The notes under the pieces are model-generated. The model searched no databases and had not been told where the DNA came from. It saw only the letters and a program-made list of their open reading frames with translations. The position numbers were made by a program, and so were the translations under genes. A stretch of 64,000 bases of DNA, from positions 2,310,001 through 2,374,000 of the forward strand of contig NC_008027.1 in assembly GCF_000026105.1 (NCBI RefSeq). Reading direction: 5' to 3'. Below are positions 27,757-34,896 of this stretch, piece after piece; the stretch's first letter is position 1; the number at the start of each line of letters is the position of its first letter. The stretch is from Pseudomonas entomophila L48 (GTDB lineage Bacteria; Pseudomonadota; Gammaproteobacteria; Pseudomonadales; Pseudomonadaceae).

Positions 27757-28806
27757 TCATTTGGTCGGCTTGGCGAGCGCCCCGACGCGTCGATAAACCC
27801 TCTCGGTTATGTCTCCCTTCGTGTGGCCAAGCAGCAGGCTGGCATGGTCGACATCGGCGATTTCCGAGGCCGCCTTCGGGCGAATGTCGCGGAATTGAAA
27901 CTGACTGATTCGGCTGGCCAGCACCTGGTCCCCTGCGGCGGTCGCTTCCTTCACAGCCTCCTCCCGAGCATCATCCCAACGGTGCCGTAGCATCGCCGCA
28001 GTAACTCGTTTCCCCGCATCGGTAAGTATCAAGTAAGGTGATCCGTGCGCCGCGTTGCGTTTCAAGACCTCTTCGATGAGGACGCCCAGGCCGCTGGCCA
28101 ATCCGTCCACCTCCAGCAGGATCCGCAGTTTCTTGTGGGTCTTCTTTTGCTTCACGCCGAGGGCCTTGTCCTCGATGTCGTCCTTCCTCATCACCAGCAC
28201 GTCCGCAGGACGCTGGCCCGTCAAGTACGCCAAATCCATGGCGACCTTCAGCTCTTCAACCGCTTTCCCGTACACCGCCCGCCAGACCGCGTCATTGGCG
28301 TAGAAGTCGCGGGGCGTCTCCTTGTTTTTACGCACGCCCTGGCAAGGGTTCTCCTTCGTGGTGAAACCCCACTCGCGGGCCAGGTTGTACACGTGGGACA
28401 AAAGAGCGATTTCCCGGTTTGCCCTCACAGGCGCTGACCTGGCATCCCGGTACTGTGCGACCAGCGCCGGCGTTATTGCGTCAATTGGCGCCTCGTCGAA
28501 GAAGGGGCGAAGCTGACGGAGTTCCGCTAGGTTGTCTTTCTGTGTCCGTTCAGCCTTCTTGGGGATTACGTCGCGTTGGTACCTATCGAAGATCGCTTTC
28601 ATCAGCAGCAGATCACGCGGCTTGTCTTTCGCTTCCAGCTCAGCCCACTTTAATCGTGCGATGTTCAGGTCGGCGCCTAGGGTAATCTCCTTTCCCGACC
28701 TATCTAGGCAGTAGTAGCTGACCCAAACCTTGCCGCTTTTGCGCTTGCGCTTTCGTTCGTACAGTCGGGGTGGGAGGTGGCGGTTCTCAGTCTTGCGCGG
28801 GCGCAT
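27757..28806 (-). CDS. Tyrosine-type site-specific integrase
   Basis: 349 residues. N-terminal Arm-binding domain (ERKRKRKSGKVWVSYYCLD), core-binding helices (about 70-160), then the catalytic domain: first Arg in LTGQRPADVL, Lys in KTHKKLR, second box FRDIRPKAASE, His in LLGHTKGDITERVYRR with the nucleophilic Tyr. In the second box the usual His of HxxR is Arg, as in a phage integrase subfamily. It points towards the tRNA-Ser 3' end, 122 bp away, consistent with tRNA-targeted integration. The start lies 1 bp past the DUF4224 gene. Confidence 0.93.
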   Translation of the reverse strand: MRPRKTENRHLPPRLYERKRKRKSGKVWVSYYCLDRSGKEITLGADLNIARLKWAELEAKDKPRDLLLMKAIFDRYQRDVIPKKAERTQKDNLAELRQLRPFFDEAPIDAITPALVAQYRDARSAPVRANREIALLSHVYNLAREWGFTTKENPCQGVRKNKETPRDFYANDAVWRAVYGKAVEELKVAMDLAYLTGQRPADVLVMRKDDIEDKALGVKQKKTHKKLRILLEVDGLASGLGVLIEEVLKRNAAHGSPYLILTDAGKRVTAAMLRHRWDDAREEAVKEATAAGDQVLASRISQFQFRDIRPKAASEIADVDHASLLLGHTKGDITERVYRRVGALAKPTK

Positions 28807-28807
28807 G

Positions 28808-29053
28808 TCATCTCACTTTCGAAAAGTCTGGTGTCCAAGCGGCGGCCGCTGTTGGGGGGAGGGGAGCTAGGGGCACTACCTCAAGGGTTACGCCCAACTT
28901 CATGCGGGCATACTGGCGAGCCACCAGAGTGCGGCCGCCGCGGCTCTCGACGAAGTGCCAGCAGCGATCATTGAGCCAGCGGCGCTGCCAACCTCTGGCC
29001 TTGTAGCCGGTCAGGTCGGCCAGCTCTTCGTCCGAAAGGATCTCGGTTTCCAT
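28808..29053 (-). CDS. DUF4224 domain protein, probable excisionase/recombination directionality factor
   Basis: 81 residues. The N-terminal segment ILSDEELADLTGYKARGWQRRWL is the DUF4224 signature, a short winged-helix-like domain usually encoded directly upstream of phage integrases. Its location, 1 bp before the integrase and on the same strand, supports an Xis-like role. The start has GGAG 7 bp upstream, preceded by a GCCGCC/GGCGGC hairpin at about 29069-29083. Confidence 0.8.
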   Translation of the reverse strand: METEILSDEELADLTGYKARGWQRRWLNDRCWHFVESRGGRTLVARQYARMKLGVTLEVVPLAPLPPTAAAAWTPDFSKVR

Positions 29054-29089
29054 GGGATGGTCTCCACGCCGCCGGTGGCGGCAGGTTTG

Positions 29090-29737
29090 TTATTCGTCTT
29101 CGTCTTCGTCGGTTCGACCTGTCACTTCCATAGCGAAAGCCCGCCACTTCGCCTGCTCGGCCTCGCTCATTCCGTTCCATGACCCCGCGCAGTCCTGCTC
29201 TACCAGTTCGCCTGCCTTGAGTTTCAGGGTTCCGCAGTTGCTGCCGATGTCCTCGTCAGCGAACACGACTGTGATTTCTTCCGTTGGATGCGGGGCGGAG
29301 AGTGCTTTGAAAATAGGGATGGGCGCGTTCCAGGCTGTATCGAACGACAGGTAGAGGTCTTCAAGGTCGACTTTCTGGACGTATGCATTCCACTTGGTAC
29401 CCCAGGCTTGGCGACCGAAGTTCATGTCATGCAGGTGGCCGCATTTCCGGTGGTTGCGCAGCATCTGCATGAACTGCTCGAAGCTTTCATCGCTGAGCTT
29501 CGTCACAGACGAAGTCTCGCGATTGTGCCGCTGTATGCTGGCAAGCATTGGGTTGCTGCTCAGCGGGAGATTGATTGCTGCCTCCGCAGCGGTCTCCGCG
29601 GCACCGCAAATCATGTCCCAAGAGAAATCGCCCTCAAATTTGATGAGCACTCTGAAGTCGATGTGGCCTTCTTCGTTGATCATCGAGGCGAGCACGTGAG
29701 CTGGCGCGCTCAATTTGTTAGTGATGTGGCTTGGCAT
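29090..29737 (-). CDS. YubB ferredoxin-like domain (DUF1281) phage protein
   Basis: 215 residues from MPSHITNKLSAPAHVLAS. Family features are the N-terminal P-x-H-x-T-N-K motif, the central WGTKWNAYVQKVDL box and SFDTAWNAPIPIFKALS. Such proteins occur on phages and plasmids; their function is unknown. ATG 29737 is favoured over 29758 because AAGGA lies 7 bp upstream and homology begins there. The leader has a GCCGC/GCGGC hairpin (about 29751-29766). Confidence 0.75.
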   Translation of the reverse strand: MPSHITNKLSAPAHVLASMINEEGHIDFRVLIKFEGDFSWDMICGAAETAAEAAINLPLSSNPMLASIQRHNRETSSVTKLSDESFEQFMQMLRNHRKCGHLHDMNFGRQAWGTKWNAYVQKVDLEDLYLSFDTAWNAPIPIFKALSAPHPTEEITVVFADEDIGSNCGTLKLKAGELVEQDCAGSWNGMSEAEQAKWRAFAMEVTGRTDEDEDE

Positions 29738-29814
29738 GACGATTCCTTGGCCGCTCACTCGCGGCAGTGAATAGAGGGGTTACAGCTGGATGGAGTGCAA
29801 ATGTGCTCTTTCGG

Positions 29815-30225
29815 TCAGGACTGCTTGCCTCGCGCTCTGCTGGCGCACCCGAAGCACTTGCCGCAATTGATGCCAGGCCTGCACACAACAGCCGGCACGG
29901 GAGGTGACTTGATCGCTTCACGCTTCCATACCGGCCAGGTCGACACTATCTCGGCACAGCGGTCGCAGTAGTCGCGGAAGGCCTGCTTTGCATTTTGCTC
30001 TGCGCTGTCGGCTCGCATGCACTCCGCCATCTCGCCCATCTGCTCGATGATGGCGTGCTCTTCGGCTTGTGCGGATCTGGTGATATTTTCCTTGCGCTTC
30101 TGGCAAAGCAAGCAATCGACTCTCGCCCAGTTGCCTGACAGCTGGGAGTGCTCCCCAAGCCAAGTTCCGCAAGGTGCCTGCTCGATGTCATCCAGGTCGG
30201 CGGATGTTGCGAAATGCGTCCTCAC
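29815..30225 (-). CDS. Cys-rich phage early protein of unknown function
   Basis: 136 residues from a GTG at 30225 that overlaps the upstream stop (GTGA) and has a perfect GGAGGTGA Shine-Dalgarno. Cysteines occur in pairs: one CxxC in the first half (DCLLCQK), then YCDRCAE, then CGKCFGC near the C-terminus, suggesting zinc binding. No family recognised. The frame is open up to 30273 but overlaps the previous gene. Confidence 0.65.
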   Translation of the reverse strand: MRTHFATSADLDDIEQAPCGTWLGEHSQLSGNWARVDCLLCQKRKENITRSAQAEEHAIIEQMGEMAECMRADSAEQNAKQAFRDYCDRCAEIVSTWPVWKREAIKSPPVPAVVCRPGINCGKCFGCASRARGKQS

Positions 30226-30491
30226 GATCTCACCTCCGGCTCCGCTCTGGCGTGCTTCGTTTCGGTTAGCCAAGTTGCTATTTGGTCAGCGCTCACAACG
30301 GCAAGGGTCTCGGAGCACTCATCGCAGCCCAGCACCAGCAGGCACTGAATATCTTGGGTGGTCAGCCGGCCATGTTGAGCGTGACCTACGTTCTTGTTGT
30401 GGGTCTGCCAAGTCAGGGCGTCGCTACCGCACTCGCAACACTCACGGATGCTGAGCTTCTTCTCGGTGGTGGATCGGTTTTCTGTGGGCAT
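30222..30491 (-). CDS. Small zinc-ribbon-like phage protein
   Basis: 89 residues with two Cys clusters (RECCECGSDALTW and LGCDECSETL) separated by about 40 residues containing several His, a zinc-ribbon-like layout. Similar proteins are common among pseudomonad phage early genes, but no function is known. Translationally coupled to the following gene (GTGA overlap). Confidence 0.65.
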   Translation of the reverse strand: MPTENRSTTEKKLSIRECCECGSDALTWQTHNKNVGHAQHGRLTTQDIQCLLVLGCDECSETLAVVSADQIATWLTETKHARAEPEVRS

Positions 30492-30649
30492 GGAGATGCC
30501 TCGGGAGGTTTCAATGGTCTCAATTCGATTCAGAAAAAGCTTAAGGCACTAAAAATCGTGATCTTTACGGTGGTGAGGGTGGGTGTCAAAGGCGCTGATC
30601 TCTAGTAGCATCAACGCATTTCGATGTCGTTTTGGTGCAAGGAAGAACT

Positions 30650-32338
30650 ATGAAAGTAACTAGTGTAAGAATAAAAAACTTCAGGACAATTACGGCTGAG
30701 CAGGTAATTAATATTCGAGACGGGTGTACGCTTATTGGTCCGAATAATTCCGGCAAGACCAATGCGATGCTTGGGGTTTACTATTTTTTTACGGGTTATG
30801 ATAATAAATACGGGTATGATGATGAAAGAGATATTCCCTTCTCTCATGAAAGCGTAAAGACAAGTATTACTTTGGTTTTTGAAGCTGACCCTAAAAAGGA
30901 TAAGGATGTTCTTGATAAGATTGGCAAGCTAAAGCAAATGTTGAAGTCGCCGCGAACGGAGGTTTCGGGTAACTCGTTCTCTATTAATGTTTATTTTAAT
31001 GGTCAGTTGCCGGTATATCAAATATATCCCGGTGCAAAAAAAGCGGATGGAAAATCTGCTCAGTATTCCACGCTTCAAAAATCCATTGTGACAATGGTGC
31101 TTGATGCATTTCAGTGTTACTATATCCCTTCCAATAAATCTATTGCTCAGTTGTACGACGAGTTCGTTTCTCCGTTTGTTAAGAAAAAAGTGGCGGAAGC
31201 TCTCGAACCCTACGATGAAGAGATTCGAAAAAGTATTCAGTCGCTAACAGATTGTATGAACTCTGCCCTGGCATCTTCGGGGTTGGAAGGAGTTAAGACT
31301 GCCCTGGAATATCCAAGAAACGCGCTTGAACATCTTATCTCCGGTTTCGAACTTATGGTTCAGGATAATAGCCGCAGCTCAATTTTCACTAAAGGGATGG
31401 GGATTCAGTCCGCTGTACTGCTATCTTCTTTTAAATGGATCACCCAACAAAAGCCTGAAAAGCGTGTACTTTGGCTTATTGAAGAGCCTGAGACTTATAT
31501 GCACCCTTCATTGGCTTATCAAAGCTCTAAAATTTTGGAAGACCTGGCTAGTATCTCCACGGTTATCAAAACCACACATTCTTTGAGCTTTATGCCCCAG
31601 TCCGTAGATAGTGTGCAGGGGGTTGCTACATCATCTACTGCAGGAACCCGATTGCAATCATATACTACGATGAGAGATGCTACGGAAGATATTCGATCGT
31701 CGCTAGGTGTCAAGTTCTCGGATTACTTTGGTCTTACAGATCTAAATATTTTTGTGGAGGGGGAAACGGATATAGATTATCTGTCGCAAATGGCTTTTTA
31801 TTATCAGGAGGCGTATGGCGACACTATGATAATCGCTTCTTTAGATGTTCAGTTTCGAGACTTTGGTGGTGTAAAAGAACTTGAGGGTTTTATACGCGCC
31901 AATTATATGCATGTGAGGAAGGAGGTGGTGGTAATAAGCGTGTTTGATGGTGATGAGGCGGGTCGGAAAAGCATAAAAGATCTACACGGATTTTACGGAA
32001 ATAAAGGTGGATTCAATGGGAACTTTGATTATGTCGTTATTCCGGGAAAAACAGCAATCGAAGCCTTGTTTCCAGATGAGTGGATTTTGTCGGCATACGA
32101 ACTGCATCCCTCTTGGTTTGTATATCTAATCCCTGACGCTGCTGGTGGTGTAACTGATTTCAAGTTGTCAGGCACCTCAAAGAAAGCATTTAAAACCTTC
32201 GTCCTTGAACTTTGCGATCAGGCCGTTGATTACAAGTTTTTAGAGAGGTTCGAACCGCTTATAGTAACTCTTGAGGCTTGTATAAAATCTCGTATAGGGA
32301 AACTTTGGCCGCATAGTTCCTACTTGGAAAGGGCGTAG
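30650..32338 (+). CDS. OLD-family ATP-dependent nuclease (ABC ATPase plus TOPRIM), stand-alone
   Basis: 562 residues from ATG 30650 (AAGGA 7 bp upstream). The N-terminal SMC/ABC-type ATPase has Walker A GPNNSGKT at residues 30-37, a degenerate signature region (KGMGIQSAVLL), Walker B WLIEEPETYMHP at about 275 and a switch His in TTHSLSFM. The C-terminal TOPRIM domain has the catalytic Glu in FVEGETDIDYL (about 369) and the acidic DxD pair in FDGDEAGR (about 432). OLD proteins such as P2 Old and GajA are anti-phage nucleases. There is no adjacent helicase or reverse transcriptase, so it looks like a single-gene class. Base composition is much more AT-rich than its neighbours, indicating transfer. 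Confidence 0.85.
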   Translation: MKVTSVRIKNFRTITAEQVINIRDGCTLIGPNNSGKTNAMLGVYYFFTGYDNKYGYDDERDIPFSHESVKTSITLVFEADPKKDKDVLDKIGKLKQMLKSPRTEVSGNSFSINVYFNGQLPVYQIYPGAKKADGKSAQYSTLQKSIVTMVLDAFQCYYIPSNKSIAQLYDEFVSPFVKKKVAEALEPYDEEIRKSIQSLTDCMNSALASSGLEGVKTALEYPRNALEHLISGFELMVQDNSRSSIFTKGMGIQSAVLLSSFKWITQQKPEKRVLWLIEEPETYMHPSLAYQSSKILEDLASISTVIKTTHSLSFMPQSVDSVQGVATSSTAGTRLQSYTTMRDATEDIRSSLGVKFSDYFGLTDLNIFVEGETDIDYLSQMAFYYQEAYGDTMIIASLDVQFRDFGGVKELEGFIRANYMHVRKEVVVISVFDGDEAGRKSIKDLHGFYGNKGGFNGNFDYVVIPGKTAIEALFPDEWILSAYELHPSWFVYLIPDAAGGVTDFKLSGTSKKAFKTFVLELCDQAVDYKFLERFEPLIVTLEACIKSRIGKLWPHSSYLERA

Positions 32339-32464
32339 CTCATCAAGTAAATGGTATTCAGATTCGCCGTAGTCCATGACCATTGCCGATACGTCCCAAG
32401 CTGCTGGGCGGCAGATTGATGTGTTGCTGGCGCCGGGCGTGTCGGGCGCGTGCGGTGATGCGTT

Positions 32465-32602
32465 TTATGCTGCTTTCTGCTGATTCCAGGCGCCCACTGC
32501 GGCAAAGATCTTGGCGGCCTCTGCTTTGTCGAGCGTTGTGTCGGTAGGGATGGCGATCCAGCCGGCCGCCACCAGGTGATTGGGGTTGGCCGTGCTCCAG
32601 CC
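32465..32602 (-). pseudogene. Remnant of a small phage protein (open frame without a good start)
   Basis: A 45-codon open frame between stops contains HLVAAGWIAIPTDTTLDKAE followed by AAKIFAAVGAWNQQKAA, which reads like a genuine folded phage protein tail. There is no ATG; a GTG at 32572 would give 35 residues but has no ribosome binding site. I read it as a gene truncated at its 5' end. The rest of the 32339-32722 gap shows nothing else. Confidence 0.35.
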
Positions 32603-32722
32603 TCAGTCTGGTCTTTCTCCCCGTCTGCACCGGTCACCCTGGCGGCGGAGTTGTGGCAATTTGGGGTTGGATGGGGTAATACAGATGGTCGGCAATCGAG
32701 CCGTCTGCAAGGAGCGGTGGAA

Positions 32723-32941
32723 ATGGGGCACGCTACTGAATCATTGGTGCGAGTCGCGATGGCTGGCGGAAGCCTTGTCGTGAGCGGCAATCATGCAGTA
32801 GATGGATTGGTTAAAGTTGCCATGGCGCTCAAGACAAGTGGGCAGGGCACGCTCACAATCAAAACTTCAAATGCGGCAGTAGACAGTTTGGTGCGGATAG
32901 CGATGGCAGCGCCTGGACAGGTCGTTTTCGACTTTACCTAG
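32723..32941 (+). CDS. Small protein made of three internal repeats, unknown function
   Basis: 72 residues from ATG 32723, with AAGGAG at 32709-32714. The sequence is three tandem units of about 20-26 residues: ESLVRVAMAGGS-LVVSG, DGLVKVAMALKTSGQGTLTIKT and DSLVRIAMAAPGQVVFDFT. Each has the pattern acidic-x-L-V-basic-hydrophobic-A-M-A followed by a beta-like segment. I do not recognise the family. Its 3' end overlaps that of the convergent RHH-like gene by 4 bp. The longer frame from 32576 runs through leader sequence. Confidence 0.6.
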   Translation: MGHATESLVRVAMAGGSLVVSGNHAVDGLVKVAMALKTSGQGTLTIKTSNAAVDSLVRIAMAAPGQVVFDFT

Positions 32942-33285
32942 GGCCTGACAATCTCATCGCCAGGGTTTCGCCTCAGCTCAGCCGTACTAGTCTCTTCGAA
33001 CTGACGCGCTAGTTTCGGCGAGATGTAAAAGGCTGGCGCGTTAGGTCGTTCAAGTCGACGCACCCGCTCTTCAGGATCTTGTGCAATCCACGACAAGGCC
33101 AGGTCCTGCCAGAGCTCCCGCACCTGGTCGTAGCCGTGTCGCTCGATCTCGGCAGCCAATGCAGCCTTGATCCCTGCGGGCATGTTGAAGAACACCTTCT
33201 CGATGCCCAGCTTCTCGGCCTTCTTCTTCTCGCGATCGCGGTAGTCCGCAGAGTGCTTGGCGGCCCCCGTCTTCTGCTCGGCCAT
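32938..33285 (-). CDS. RHH-like small protein, copy 1
   Basis: 115 residues from MAEQKTGAAKHSADYRDREK. A basic N-terminal region precedes a beta-helix-helix pattern (KVFFNMP, then AGIKAALAAEIERHG, then DQVRELWQDLALSWI) like Arc/MetJ ribbon-helix-helix repressors. DNA binding is inferred from that pattern alone. ATG 33285 has AGAGGT 6-7 bp upstream. Nearly identical to the gene at 33678-34052, including its leader. Confidence 0.65.
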   Translation of the reverse strand: MAEQKTGAAKHSADYRDREKKKAEKLGIEKVFFNMPAGIKAALAAEIERHGYDQVRELWQDLALSWIAQDPEERVRRLERPNAPAFYISPKLARQFEETSTAELRRNPGDEIVRP

Positions 33286-33399
33286 GGCCGATACCTCTTG
33301 ATTTGTATGCGCCGCCCTCCGTGCTGGTGGCGGCATGGTGGCAATTTGGTTTTGAATGTTGTTTGATGATCGGCCCGAATTCCGCATGGATCGCCAATC

Positions 33400-33705
33400 G
33401 TGAAAATTAAGATTCTCTTTGCTGCTGTCTTGGCAGCTGTGTCACTCGAGGTGGCTGCCGAGGCCATATACGAGAAGTACCCAGGCCCCTGGGTTACAAC
33501 TGCTAATGCGCAGATCGAGTCAGCTCTTGAGAGGCTTGGTGCAGATGGGTGCTACAAGTACAAGTATCGAGCGAGCCGAGACAGCGAGAGCGAGTTCGTT
33601 GTGTATTGCGCATCGCGAGGCTCAGGTTGGAATTCAGCCTACCTGCTATGGCCGAACATTGACCGGATAATGGGGCCTTACCCCACAGACCCAAGCATGC
33701 CTTGA
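33400..33705 (+). CDS. Small exported protein of unknown function
   Basis: 101 residues from a GTG. Signal peptide MKIKILFAAVLAAVSLEVAA, predicted cleavage near AEA, then a mature part with Cys in DGCYKYKYRAS and VVYCASRGSGWN that may form a disulfide. Ribosome binding site is weak. It sits between the two RHH-like genes, and its tail overlaps that of copy 2 by 28 bp. Confidence 0.55.
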   Translation: MKIKILFAAVLAAVSLEVAAEAIYEKYPGPWVTTANAQIESALERLGADGCYKYKYRASRDSESEFVVYCASRGSGWNSAYLLWPNIDRIMGPYPTDPSMP

Positions 33706-34052
33706 TCTGGTGGAACGACTTCATCTCCCGGGTTGCGCTTAAGCTCCGCTGCGCTGGTTTCATTGAGCTTACGCGCTAGTTTTGGCGAGATGAAAAAAGC
33801 TGGCGCGCCAGGTCGTTCAAGCCGGCGTGCCCGCTCTTCATGGTCCTGCGCGATCCACGACAGGGCCAAGTGCTGCCAGAGCTCCTGCACCTGGTCGTAG
33901 CCATGGCGCTCGATCTCGGCGGCCATGGCGGCCTTGATCCCGGCAGGCATGTTGAAGATCACCTTCTCGATTCCCAGCTTCTCGGCTTTCTTCTTCACGC
34001 GATCGCGGTAGTCCGCAGAGTGCTTGGCGGCTCCCGTCTTCTGCTCGGCCAT
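33678..34052 (-). CDS. RHH-like small protein, copy 2
   Basis: 124 residues, about 80% identical by eye to copy 1 over the first 110 residues, with a short different C-terminal tail (PPDQGMLGSVG). The same beta-helix-helix segment (KVIFNMP...EIERHGYDQVQELWQHLALSWI) is present. The upstream 70 bp match those of copy 1, including a GC hairpin, so the duplication covers gene plus leader. Confidence 0.65.
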   Translation of the reverse strand: MAEQKTGAAKHSADYRDRVKKKAEKLGIEKVIFNMPAGIKAAMAAEIERHGYDQVQELWQHLALSWIAQDHEERARRLERPGAPAFFISPKLARKLNETSAAELKRNPGDEVVPPDQGMLGSVG

Positions 34053-34172
34053 GGCCCGATACCTCTTGATTTGTATGTGCCGCCCTCCGTGCAGGTGGCG
34101 GTATGGTGGCAATTTTGGGGGGAATGGGTTATTACGGGGAGCCGGCATGGAGCCGGGAACAAGGAGCCACAG

Positions 34173-34388
34173 ATGACTGAAGTAACGCTGGATATGCGCC
34201 AACAGGCGTTAGTTGCGCTTATAGCTGCCGCTCAAGAGCAAGGTCTTCACAGTAAAAATTTGGTAGACCGCGCAAGTGAATTGCTCAACTCACCCGAGGG
34301 GAAGGTCCGCTTTATCCCTGAGCGAGATGTGGGGGATGTTGAACTGGAGCTGAGCTTGGCTTACGCGAGGTTCATGACGATATTGTAG
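34173..34388 (+). CDS. Small protein of unknown function downstream of the second RHH-like leader
   Basis: 71 residues (MTEVTLDMRQQALVALIAAAQEQ...) starting at ATG 34173 with AAGGAG at 34161-34166. Predominantly helical by eye, with an acidic segment VGDVELELSLAYARF. Unrelated in sequence to the 72- and 101-residue plus-strand neighbours. No function recognised. Confidence 0.55.
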   Translation: MTEVTLDMRQQALVALIAAAQEQGLHSKNLVDRASELLNSPEGKVRFIPERDVGDVELELSLAYARFMTIL

Positions 34389-34507
34389 AGAGTTACCGTT
34401 AGACTTTTGGTCGGCTGGTCTGGCGCGTGCTGGGCCCGCTTAGATACCGGTTGAGAACCGCTCAGCACCTGCGCTGTGCTTCTAAACAGCCGATATCGGT
34501 ATTACTT

Positions 34508-34774
34508 TCATCGACCGCCCTGCTGAGTTGCTGCGCCTGCCTCCATTGCATCCACGAAATGCATAGCCGCTCGGTGAGTGAAACAGAATCCCTTGGTCTT
34601 GCCCGTAGCGATCTCGATGATGTGCCAGGCATTGCCCTTGGTGACGGCCTTGTACAACGGGCCAGGCGCAGGAGCAGGGCGTCCAATTAGCTCGTAGAAC
34701 TCAGCAATTGCCATGAGTGAGCGTGCACGCAGGGCGGCCAGGCCGTCCACGCGCTGTTGCATGGAGTCGTGCAT
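34508..34774 (-). CDS. Small phage protein of unknown function
   Basis: 88 residues from MHDSMQQRVDGLAALRARSL; ATG 34774 has AGAGGA about 7 bp upstream. The central segment VTKGNAWHIIEIATGKTKGFCFTH suggests a small beta-sheet. Similar proteins occur in pseudomonad prophages without a function. The open frame to 34915 is unsupported. Confidence 0.6.
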   Translation of the reverse strand: MHDSMQQRVDGLAALRARSLMAIAEFYELIGRPAPAPGPLYKAVTKGNAWHIIEIATGKTKGFCFTHRAAMHFVDAMEAGAATQQGGR

Positions 34775-34896
34775 GTGATGATCCTCTGTTGGGATTCGGG
34801 GGGGGCTCGTCCTTATGAACGACCGGAGATTTGGAGGTGTGCTTTCAGATCTGAGGCAGTATGATGGCATTCTGATATAGAAAATCGAGAGATGAC

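Noticed and set aside
29060..29090. GC hairpin near the YubB-like stop read as a terminator
   Set aside because: It lies just upstream of the DUF4224 ribosome binding site, lacks a T-tract and recurs in front of other genes of the element, so it is listed as a shared leader structure.
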